This document shows positions 31,657 to 43,200 of a stretch of 64,000 nucleotides of DNA, piece after piece; within the stretch, counting starts at the first letter, position 1; each line of letters opens with the position of its first letter. Below the pieces are notes generated by a model, which saw nothing but the letters and a program-made list of their open reading frames with translations, did not search any database and was not told the origin of the DNA. Source of the DNA: Streptacidiphilus sp. PB12-B1b (GTDB lineage: Bacteria; Actinomycetota; Actinomycetes; Streptomycetales; Streptomycetaceae). A program made the position numbers and the translations under genes. The stretch spans positions 4,216,001-4,280,000 of the forward strand of contig NZ_CP048405.1 in assembly GCF_014084125.1 (NCBI RefSeq), written 5' to 3'.

Positions 31657-34600
31657 TCACGAGGTGCCCAGCTCGTTGTCGATGAAGTCGAAGATCTCGT
31701 CGTCGGTGGCGCCGTCCATCATGTCCTCGATCGCCACCTCGGCCCCGCCGGTGACCGGGCCGAGCCGGCCCAGCAGCGCTTGCAGGCGGGCGGCGAGCCG
31801 CTCCCGGGCGGCGGTGTCGGTGACGCCGACGCCCAACGCCTGCTCCAGCCGGTCGAGTTCGGCCAGGCCGGGCAGCGGGTCGGCTCCGGGCTCGGGCTCG
31901 GGCCCGGGGATGATTCCGGCAGCCAGGTGGCCGGCGATGGCCAGCGAGGTGGGGTAGTCGAACAGCAGCGTGGCCGGCAGTTGCAGCCCGGTGGCCGCGC
32001 GGAGCCGGTTGCGCAGCTCCACGGCGGTCAGCGAGTCGAAGCCGAGCTCCAACAGGCCCCGGTCGGGTTCGACCGCGGCGGAGCTGCTGAAGCCGAGGAC
32101 CAGCGAGGCGTGCGTGCGGACCAGGTCCAGCAGGACCCGGTCGCGCTGCGGGCCGCCGAGGGCGGCCAGGCGCTGCTTGAGCGCCTCCGCCGCGTCCGGC
32201 CCGGTCCCGGTGCCCGCCGTGGCGCGGCGGACGGGCGCGCGCACCAACCCGCGCAGCAGCGCCGGGATGCCGCCGCTGTCCGCTTGGGCCCGGACGGCGG
32301 CGGTGTCCAGCCGCAGCGGCAGCACCACCGGCTCGTCCACTCCCCCGGCCGCGTCGAACAGCGCCAGGCCCTCGGCGGGGGTGAAGGCGATGATGCCGCC
32401 CCGGGCGATGCGCTGCAGGTCCGCCTGGGTGAGGCCGCCGGTCATGCCGGTGCTGTTGGCCCACAGACCCCAGGCCAGCGAGGTGCCGGGCAGTCCTCGG
32501 GCCCGGCGGTGGTGCGCCAGGGCGTCCAGGCAGGCGTTGGCGGCGGCGTAGTTGCCCTGGCCCATGCCGCCGAAGACGCCGGCGATGGAGGAGAACAGCA
32601 CGAACTCCGACAGCTTCAGGTCGGCGGTCAGCTCGTGCAGGTGCAGGGCCGCGTCCACCTTGGGGCGGAGGACCCGGTCGAGTTGGTCGGCGGTCATGTC
32701 GGCGACGACGCCGTCGGCCAGTACCCCGGCCGCGTGCACCACCCCGGTCAGCGGGTGCTGCGCGGGGACGGAGTCGAGCACGTCGGCGAGGGCGTCCCGG
32801 TCGGCGGTGTCGCAGGCGGCGATCTCGACGTCGGCTCCGGCCGCGGCCAGTTCGGTGAGGAGTTCGGCCGCGCCCTCGGCGGCCGGGCCGCTGCGGCTGG
32901 CGAGCAGCAGGTGCCGGACTCCGTGCTCGGCGACGAGGTGCCGGGCGACGTGGGCGCCGATCGCGCCGGTGCCGCCGGTGATCAGGACGGTTCCGTCGGC
33001 GTCCCAGCCGGGTCGGCGTTCGGCCGCCGACAGCGGCACCCGCGCCAGCCGGGCCGCGTGCACCGCCCCCGCCCGTACCGCGAGCTGCGGCTCGCCGGAG
33101 GCCAGGGCGGCCGGCAGCGCGGCGTACGAGGCCGCGTCCTCGTCCAGGTCCAGCAGGACGAAGCGGCCGGGGTTCTCGGTCTGTGCGGAGCGCACCAGCC
33201 CCCAGACTGCGGCCTGGGCCAGCTGTGGGACGTCGTCGCCGGGGCGCACCGGGACCGCGCCGGAGGTGACCAGCACCAGGGTGCTGCCCGGGAGCCGGTC
33301 GTCGGCCAGCCAGGCGCGCAGCAGCGCCAGGGTGTCGGCGAGCGCCGCGCGCACGGCGGCGGGGCCGTCGGCCGGGGACTGGGGCTGCGGGCAGGCGGCC
33401 AGGACCAGCCGGGGCACCGGCTGTCCGGTGTCGGTGCGCGCGGCCAACGCGGCGGCCAGATCCGCTGCCAGATCCGCTGCCAGGTCCGGCGCCGGTTCGG
33501 CGCTGCGGCCGTCCGGGTGGACGGTGACGGTGTCGGCGCCGGTCGGCCACCAGGGGGCCGGTGCGCCCAGCAGGGCCCAGGCGGCGTCCGGGGCGGGCGC
33601 GGTGCGCTCGGGCAGGGGGCTCCACTCGGGGCGGTACAGCTCCTCGTGGTGTCCGGTGCGCGCGGCCCGCAGCTGGTCGCCGGAGACCGGCCGGAGCACC
33701 AGCGAGCGGGCCGAGGCCACCGGGCGGCCGGAGGCGTCGGCGGCGAGCACCGCCACGGTGTCCCGGCCGAGGGGGGTCAGCCGCAGCCGCAGCGCCGTCG
33801 CGCCGGAGGCGTGCAGCCGTACACCGTTCCAGGAGAACGGCAGCCAGCCCTTGGCCGGGCCCTCCAGCACGTCGAAGACCAGCGCGTGCAGGGCCGCGTC
33901 CAGCAGCGCCGGGTGCAGGCCGAAGCGGTCGGCGTCGGCCTGCTGCTGCGGCGCCAGGCTCGCCTCGGCGAACACCTCCTCGCCGCTCCGCCAGGCGGCC
34001 CGCAGGCCCTGGAACGCCGGGCCGTAGGCGAAGCCGCCCTCGGCGAAGCGGCCGTACAGCCCCTCCACGTCCAGCGGGACGGCTCCCTCCGGCGGCCAGA
34101 CGGCGAGCCCGTCCGGGCCGGGATCCGTGTCGTCGGGGTGGTCGGCGACCACCAGCAGGCCGCTGGCATGCCGGGTCCAGGGCTCCTCGGCCCGGGCGTC
34201 GTCGGCCCTGGCGTGGACGCTGATGCTGCGGGTGCCGGAGGCGTCCGGGGCGCCGACGGCGAGTTGCAGCGCGACCGCTCCGCTCGGCGGCAGCGTCAAC
34301 GGCGCCTCCAGGGTCAACTCCTCGACCTGGTCGCAACCGACCTGGTCGCCCGCGCGGAGGGCGAGTTCCAGAAAGGCGGTGGCCGGGAAGAGCACGCCGT
34401 CGAAGACGCCGTGGTCGGCCAGCCACGGCTGCCCGGCCAGCGAGAGCCTGCCGGTGAACAGGAAGCCGTCGGAGTCGGCCAGTTCGGCTCCGGCGCCCAG
34501 CAGCGGGTGATCGACCGGCAGCAGCCCGGCCGAGGGCAGGTCGGCGGTGGCGGCTCGGCCGTCGAGCCAGTAGCGGCGGTGGTCGAACGCGTAGGTGGGC

Positions 34601-37257
34601 AGGGCGGTGGCGCGGGCGCCGGTCCCGGCGTAGACGGCCCGCCAGTCCACCGGGACGCCGTGGACGTGCAGCCGGGCCAGGGCGGCGGCGGCCGAGGCGG
34701 GCTCGGGACGGTCCTTGCGCAGCAGCGGCACCAGCGTGCTGCCGTCGGGCTCGGCCAGGCAGTCCTGGCCGAGGCCGCACAGGGCGCCGTCGGGGCCGAG
34801 TTCCAGGAAAGCCGTCACGCCCTCGGCCTCCAGGTGGCGCATACCGTCCAGGAAGCGCACGGTTCCCCGGACGTGGCGCACCCAGTAGTCGGGCGAGCAC
34901 AGCTCCTCGGCCCCGGCCGGGGCGCCGGTGAGGTCGGAGATGATCGGGATGCACGCGGGGTGGTACTCGACCGCCTCGGCGACCTGCCGGAACTCGGCGA
35001 GCATGGGCTCCATCCTCGGCGAGTGGAAGGCGTGGCTGACCCGCAGCCGCCGGGCCTTGCGGCCGAGGGCCTCGACCCGGGCGGCGATCTCCAGGACCGC
35101 CTCCTCGTCGCCGGAGACCACGGTGGCAGCCGGACCGTTGACGGCGGCCAGGCCGAGCCGGTCGCCGTACCCGTCCAGCAGCGGCAGCAGTTCCGCCTCG
35201 GGGAGGGTGAGCGCGACCATCGCCCCGCCGTCCGGCAGCACCTGCATCAACCGGCCCCGAGCCGCAACGAGTTGGGCGGCGTCGGACAGGGACAGCACTC
35301 CGGCGACGTGGGCGGCGGCCAGTTCGCCGACGGAGTGGCCGAGCAGGTGGTCCGGCCGTACACCCCAGTGCTCGACCAGCCGGAACAGGGCGACGCCGAG
35401 GGCGAACAGGGCGGGCTGGGTGTAGCCCGTCCGGTCCAGCGGACGGGCGCCGGGGGTGTCGGGACTGTCGACTGCGCCGATCACCTCGCGCAGCGGGCGG
35501 TCCAGCAGCGGGTCGAGCTCGGCGCAGACCGCGTCGAAGGCGTCGGCGAAGACCGGGTGGCGGGCGTACAGTTCGGCTCCCATGCCGGTCCGCTGGCTGC
35601 CCTGGCCGGGAAAGAGGAACGCCGTCCTGACTGTCCTGCCCGTCCGGCCCGGGCCGCTGCCGGTGCGGCCCGCGGCCATGCCCTGGACCAGGTCGGCGCA
35701 GGGCTGGCCGGACGCCAGCGCGCTCAGGCCGCGCAGCAGGGCGTTGCGGTCGCCGCCGGTGAGGGCCGCGCGGTACTCGAAGGCGCTGCGCTGCACCGCC
35801 AGCGAGAAGCCGACGTCGAGCGGATCGGTCAACTCATCGGCCTGTCGCAGCAGCTGCCGGGCTTGGCCGCGCAGGGCGTCGGCGCTGCGGGCGGACAGCA
35901 GCCACGGCAGCGCCTCCCGGCAACCGTCCGTCGACTCCGGCTGCGTCTGCTCGGGGCGGCCGGCTCGGCTTCGGCCTGCTCCAGGATGGTGTGCGCGTTG
36001 GTGCCGCTGACGCCGAAGGAGGACACCGCAGCGCGGCGCGGGCGGCCGGTCTGCGGCCAGGCGACGGTCTCGGTGAGCAGCCGCACCGCCCCGGCCGACC
36101 AGTCCACGAACGGCGTGGGCCGGTCCACGTGCAGGGTCGGCGGCAGCGTGCCGTGCCGCATCGCCTGCACCATCTTGATGATCCCGGCGACCCCGGCCGC
36201 TGCCTGGCTGTGCCCGATGTTGGACTTGAGCGAGCCCAGCCACAACGGCCGTTCCGGGGAGCGTTCCTGGCCGTAGGTGGCCAACAGGGCCTGTGCCTCG
36301 ATCGGGTCGCCGAGCTTGGTTCCGGTGCCGTGCGCCTCGACCGCGTCCACGTCGGCCGGGGCCAGTCCGGCGGCGGTCAGCGCCTGCCGGATCACCCGCT
36401 GCTGCGAGGGGCCGTTGGGGGCGGTGAGCCCGTTGGAGGCGCCGTCCTGGTTCACCGCCGAGCCGCGGACCAGCGCGAGCACCGGGTGGCCGTTGCGGCG
36501 GGCGTCCGACAGCCGTTCCAGCACCAGCAGGCCCGCGCCCTCGGCCCAGGAGGTGCCGTCGGCGGCCGCTGCGAAGGGTTTGCAGCGGCCGTCGGCGGCC
36601 AGTACCCGTTGCCGACTGAACTCCACGAACGCGCCGGGCGTGGACATCACGGTCACGCCCCCGGCCAGCGCCAGCGTGCACTCGCCGTTGCGCAGCGCCT
36701 GCGCGGCCAGGTGCACCGCCACCAGCGACGAGGAACAGGCGGTGTCCACGGTCACCGCCGGGCCTTCCAGGCCGAGGCTGTAGGAGATCCGGCCGGACGC
36801 CACGCTGCCCGCGCTGCCGATACCGAGGTAGCCCTCGAACTCCTCGGAGGGCTCGGCCAGTCGGGAGCCGTAGTCGTGGTGACTGCAGCCGACGAAGACG
36901 CCGCTCGGGCTGCCCTTGAGTGTCAGCGGATCGATACCGGCCCGTTCGAACGCCTCCCAGGCGATCTCCAGCAGCAGCCGCTGCTGCGGGTCGATGGTGA
37001 GCGCCTCGCGCGGCGAGATACCGAAGAAGGTCGGGTCGAACTGGTCGGCGTCGTGCAGGAATCCGCCCTCCCGGGCGTAGCTGCGGCCGACCTGGTCGGG
37101 GTCGGGGTCGTACAGGCCGTCGAGATCCCAGCCACGGCTGGTGGGGAAGCCGGAGATGGCGTCCCCACCGGTGGAGACCAGCTCCCACAGCTCCTCGGGG
37201 GTGGTGACGCCGCCGGGGAAGCGGCAGCCCATGGCCACCACGGCGATCGGGTCGTCC
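31657..37257 (-). other. PKS module 6: KS-AT-DH-KR-ACP (malonyl)
   Basis: KS about 37257-35970, AT 35625-34750 (GHSVGE/HAFH, malonyl), DH 34510-33600, KR 32990-32290, ACP around 32030. The DH motif reads [10 protein letters not shown], with Asp in the usual Gly position and Gly one place later. The KR has LAD in place of LDD but keeps Ser and Tyr. Predicted output is an unbranched alkene (C12-C13). Confidence 0.87.
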
Positions 37258-40200
37258 GCACGGTCGGCGGGGCGGTCGGCGGTGTGCGGCGGCTGCGCTT
37301 CCTCCGGCGTTGCCGTGCCGGGGAGTTGGGCGCGCAGGTGGGCGGCCAGCACGGTGGCGGTCGGGTAGTCGAACACCAGGGTCACCGAGAGCCGCAGGCC
37401 GGTGGCCTCCGCCAGCCGGTTGCGCAGCTCCACCGCGGTCAGCGAGTCGAAGCCGATGTCCTTGAACACCCGGTCGGGGTCGACGGCTTCGGGCCCGGCG
37501 TGGCCCAGCACCGCCGCAACCTCGGTGCGGACCAGGTCGACCAGGGCCCGGTCGCGCTCCTCGGCGGGCATCCCGGCGAGTCGCAGCGCCGGCGTCCCGA
37601 TGCCGTCGGCCGTGCCCCCGGCAGACTGCAGCTCGCTCAGCAGGCGCCGCACGTCGGGGAGTTCGGCGATCGCGGGGCTGGGCCGCAGGGCGCTGTACGC
37701 CCGGACGAAGCGGTCCCAGGCGAAGTCGGCGACGACCAGCCGGGCGTCGTCGTGGTCCAGCGCCTGTTGCAGTGCGGCGGTGGCCAGTTGGGGATCCATG
37801 GCGGACAGGCCGTCGCGGATCAGCCGCTCGCTGACGGCCCCGGCGGCGAGGCTGTCGCCCGCCCACAGGCCCCAGGCGATGGAGGTTCCCGGCAGCCCCA
37901 GATCCCGGCGGTGCTGCGCCAGCGCGTCCAGGTAGGCATTGGCGGCGGCGTAGCTGCCCTGGCCGGTACCGCCCAACGTCCCGGCCAGCGAGGAGAACAG
38001 GACGAACGCCGACAGGTCCAGGTCGCGGGTGAGTGCGTCGAGGGCGCGGGCGGCGTCCAGCTTGGGCCGCAGCACTCCGGCGGCGCGCTCGGGAGTGATC
38101 GAGTCGATCACACCGTCGTCCAGCACACCGGCCGCGTGCAGCACCGCACGCAGCGGGCGTTCGGCCGGGACAGCGGCCAGCAGCCGCGCCAGCGCGTCCC
38201 GGTCCGCGACGTCGCAGGCCGCGACGGTGACCTGGGCGCCGAGCTGCTCCAGTTCGGCCACCAGCGGTTCCAGGCCGGGGGTTTGCGGGCCACGGCGGCT
38301 GGTGAGCAGCAGGTGTCCGGCGCCGTTGCGGGCGAGCCAGCGGGCGACCTGTGCGCCCAGGCCGCCGGTGCCGCCGGTGACCAGGACGGTGCCGTCCGGC
38401 GTCCAGGCGCGGGCCGGGGCGGCGGCGCCGACGGCGGCGCGCGCCAGCCTGCGGCCGAACACCCCGGAGCCGCGCACGGCCAGCTGGTCCTCGCCGTGGT
38501 GCTCGCCGTCCGGGCCCGCGAGCACCTCGGCGAGCCGGGCGGCGGCGCGCTCGTCCAGCTGCTGCGGGAGGTCCACCAGCCCGGCCCAACGCTGCGGGTA
38601 CTCGACGGCGGCGACACCGCCGAGGCCCCAGGCCAGGGCCTGCAACGGGCTGCCCAGCCGGTCGGAGCGGCCTACGGAGACCGCGCCCCGGGTGGCGCAC
38701 CAGACGGGTGCGTCCAGGCCCAGATCGCCGAGCGCCTGGAGCAGCGAGACGGTCAGCACCAGGCCGACCGGCAGGTCGGAGCCGTCGGCGTGGGGCTCCT
38801 CGGCGAGTGCGAGCAGCGACAGCACGCCGACGGGCGCATCGGGCTCCTCGGCGCTCTGTGCGGTGTTCTGTGCGGTGTTCAGTGCGCTGAGCGCGGCGGC
38901 GCGGAGCCGGTCGGCGAAGGCGCTGCGGTCGGTCTCGGCCGTGCCCGCCTCCAGCAGCACGGGTTCGGCGCCGTGGCTGCGCAGGGCGGTGACGCAGGCG
39001 GCGACCGCCGGATCGTTCGCGGCCGAAGCCGGGACTGCGACCAGCCACCTCCCGGAGAGGCGGTTCCCGGAGCGCCTGGGCCCGGTCGGCAGCGGCTTCC
39101 AGGTGACCCGGTAGCGCCAGCCGTCCACGGTGGAGTGGCCCCGGCGGTCGCGCAGCCAGCCCGACAGCGCGGGGACCAGCGCCCCCAGGGAGGACCGCAG
39201 CTGGTCGTCGTCCAGGTGCAGGGTGTCGGCGAGCGCCTCCGGGTCCTCGCGGTCCACCGCGCCCCAGAAGTCCTGCTCAGCAAGGCCGGTGACGCACTGG
39301 TCAGTCATGTCGGTCTTGTCCGCAACGGGGTTGAGCCAGTAGTCCTGTTGCTGGAACGCATAGGTGGGCAGCGGGCAGCGGCGGGCCCTGGTACCGGCGA
39401 ACACCGCCTCCCAGTCCAACGGCAGTCCCAGCACGTGCAGTTCGGCGAGCGCGGCGAGGATCCGGTCCGGGCCGCCCTCGTCCCTGCGCAGCGTGCCCAC
39501 CACGCCGCCGCCGGGTCCGGACGCCTCCACGGCCTCCTGCAGCCAGACCGCGAGCGCGGGGTGGGTGCTGCACTCCACGAACACCCGGTGGCCGTCGGCG
39601 AGCAGCGCCTCGACGGCCTGGCCGAACTCCACCGGTCGGCGCAGGTTGCGGTACCAGTAGTGGGCGTCCATGGTGCTGGTGTCGATCGGCGCCCCGGTGA
39701 CCGTGGAGTAGAACGGGACGGCGGCGGAGCGCGGCTCGATGCCGTCCAGAACGGTCAGCAGCTCCTGCCGGATCTGCTCGACCTGCACCGAGTGCCCTGC
39801 GAAGTCCACGCCGGGGATCGGCCAGCTGAGCACACCGTCGGCGGAGAGTTGTTCGGCGAGTTCCGCCAAGGCGGCCGGGTCGCCGGAAACCGCCACCGAG
39901 GTGGGCCCGTTGACGGCGGCGACGCCGAGCAGGCCGTCCCAGGCGGCGAGCCGCTGCCGCACCTGGTAGGCGGGGAGCGGGACGAACAGCATGCCGCCGT
40001 GGCCGGTGAGCGCCAGCAGGGCCCGGCTGCGCAGGGCGACCACCTGGGCCGCGTCCTCCAGCGACAGCGCTCCGGCGACGCAGGCGGCGGCGATCTCGCC
40101 CTGCGAGTGGCCGACGACCGCGTCGGGCACCACCCCGTAGGAGCGCCACAGTTCGGCGAGGGACACCATCACCGCGAACAGCACAGGCTGGACGACGTCC

Positions 40201-43200
40201 ACCCGGTCCAGCGGCGGTGTCCCCGGCTCGTCCCGGAGCACGGCCGTCAGCGACCAGTCCACGTGCGGGGCGAGGGCGCGTTCGCAGGCGGCGATCCGGT
40301 CGGCGAAGACCGGCGCCTGCTCCAGGAGTTGCAGCGCCATACCGGTCCACTGGGAGCCCTGCCCGGGGAAGACCAGTACCGTCCTGATCTGTCGATCGAC
40401 GCCGACGCCGACCGGGGCGGCGGCGCTGACCAGGCCCGGGGCGCGGCGGCCGTCGGCGAGCGCCTCCAGCCCGCGCAGCAGCGCCTCCCGGTCGCCGCCG
40501 ACGACGGCCGCGCGGTACTCGAAGGCGGTCCGCGTGGTCGCCAGGGAGTAGCCCGCATCCACTGCCGAGATCTCCGGATGCTCCATCAGATAGGTATGCA
40601 GATCAGCTGCTTGGGCGTTCAAAGCCTCGGGGCTGCGGCCGGACACCACCCAGGGGACGGTGAAGCCCCCGGCCGCGTCAGCTTGTCCAGGCTCTGCCTC
40701 GGCAGGCGGCTGCTCGATGATGACGTGCGCATTGGTGCCACTCAGTCCGAAGGAGGACACGCCCGCGCGGCGCGGACGTCCGGATTCCGGCCACCGCACG
40801 GCCTCGGCCAGCAGCGCGACCGTCCCGGCCGACCAGTCCACGTGGGGTGTGGGCTCGTCCAGGTGCAGGGTCTTCGGCAGCGTGCCGTGCCGCATCGCCT
40901 GCACCATCTTGATGATCCCGGCGACCCCGGCCGCCGCCTGGCTGTGCCCGATATTGGACTTGAGCGAGCCAAGCCACAACGGGCTTTCGAGTGAACGTTC
41001 CTGACCATACGTCATGATCAATGCGTCGGCTTCGATCGGGTCGCCCAGCCGGGTGCCGGTACCGTGTGCCTCGACCGCGTCCACCTCCGTCGGCGACAGC
41101 CGGGCGTCGGCCAGCGCGTCCCGGATGACTCGCTGCTGGGCCAGCCCGCTGGGGGCGGTCAGGCCATTGCTGGCGCCGTCCTGGTTGATCGCCGAGCCGC
41201 GCAGCACGGCCAGCACCGGGTGCCCGTTGCGGCGGGCGTCCGACAGCCGTTCCAGCACCAGCAGGCCCACGCCCTCAGCCATGCCGAAGCCGTCTGCGGA
41301 GGCCGCGAAGGACTTGCAGCGGCCGTCGGCGGCCAGGCCGCGCTGGCGGCTGAAGCCGGTGAACGACAGCGGCGTGCCGATCACGGTCGCGCCGCCCGCC
41401 AGCGCCAGCGTGCACTCGCCCGAGCGCAGCGCCTGCGCGGCCAGGTGCACCGCGACCAGCGAGGAGGAGCAGGCTGTGTCCACGGTGATGGCGGGCCCCT
41501 GAAGGCCCAGGTGGTAGGCGATCCGGCCGGAGAGGACGCTGGTCGAGATGCCCGCGATGAACAGCCCCTCCAGCTCGTCCGGGACGTCCCGCATGCTGCC
41601 GCCGTAGCCCTGGTAGGACGCCCCGGCGAAGACGCCGGTCCGGGTGCCGTGCAGCGAGGCGGGGTCGATGCCCGCGCGCTCGAACGCCTCCCAGGAGGTC
41701 TCCAGCAGCAGCCGCTGCTGCGGGTCCATCGCCAGCGCCTCGCGCGGGGAGATGCCGAAGAACGCCGGGTCGAAGCGTCCGGCGTCGTGGACGAACCCGC
41801 CGGCGGCGGCGTAGCTCTTGCCGGGCCGGTCGGGGTCGGCGTCGTAGAGGGCGTCCAGGTCCCAGCCGCGTCCGGAGGGCAGTTCGGTGACGGCGTCGCG
41901 CCCCTCCGCGACCAGCCGCCACAGGTCTTCGGGGCTGCGCACACCGCCCGGATAGCGGCAGCTCATGGCGACGACGACCACCGGATCGTCGTCGGGCGCG
42001 GCCACCACCGGCAGCGGCGCGGGGGCCGACGGTCGGGCGGTGCCGAGCAGTTCCGCGCCCAGGTGCCGGGCCAGGGCCGTCGCCGAGGAGTAGTCGAAGA
42101 CCACGGTGACCGGCAGCCGGAGCCCGGTGGCGGCGTTGAGCCGGTTGCGCATGTCGACGGCGGTGAGCGAGTCGAAGCCCAGGTCGCGGAAAGCCCGGCC
42201 GGGCGCGACCGCGTCCGGGGAGTCGTGGCCCAGCACGCCCGCCGCGTGCGTGCGCACCAGTGCCACCAGGACCCGTTCGCACTCGGCGGAGGGCAGCCCG
42301 CGCAGCCGGTTCGCCAGCGTGGACGACGCCCCGGTTTGCTCCGGCCCGGCGGCCGGATCGGGCTCCAGCGCCTTCCGCACCTCGGGCAGGTCGCCGATCA
42401 GCGGGCTGGGCCGGGCCGAGGTGAAGACCGGGCCGAAGCGGTCCCAGTCGACGTCGGCGACGACCACCACGGTCTCGTCGTGGTCCAGCACCTGCTGCAG
42501 ACCGGCGATGGCGACGGCCGGCGGCATGAACAGGATGCCGTGGCCGCGCAGGTTCTCCTCGACCAGGTCGGCCGCCATCCCGGCGCCGTCCTGCGGGCTC
42601 CAGATGCCCCAGACGACGGAGGTGGCGGCCAGCCCGCGACCGCGCCGGCTCTCGGCCAGGCCGTCGAGGTAGGCGTTGGCGGCGGCGTACGCGCCGTGCA
42701 CGGCACTGCCCCAGACCCCGGAGATGGACGAGAACAGCACGAACGCATCCAGCGAGTCCTGGTCGAACAGCAGGTCGAGGTTGCGGGCGCCGAGGACCTT
42801 GGCGCGCAGCGTCCCGGCGAACTCCGCCAGATCGGTGTCGGGCAGCGGCACCAGCGATCCGCCGCCGGCCGCGTGCAGGACCGAGCGGATCTCGCAGCCG
42901 TCCCGCTCCAACTCCTGCTTGAGGGCGCGCAACGCGTGCAGGTCGGCGACGTCACAGGCGGCCAGGGTGGTCCGGGTGCCGAGTGCGGTCAGTTCCTCCG
43001 CCAGCCCGGCCGCGCCCGGTGCCTGCGCGCCGGCCCTGCTCACCAGCACCAGGTGCTCGGCGCCGCTGCGCGCCAGCCAGCGCGCGATCTGGGTGCCGAT
43101 GCCGCCGGTACCGCCGGTGATCAGGACGGTGCCGCGCGGCTTCCAGAACCGCCGCCCCGGCGTCTCCCCCCGGACCGCCCTGACCAGGCGTCGGCCGTGG

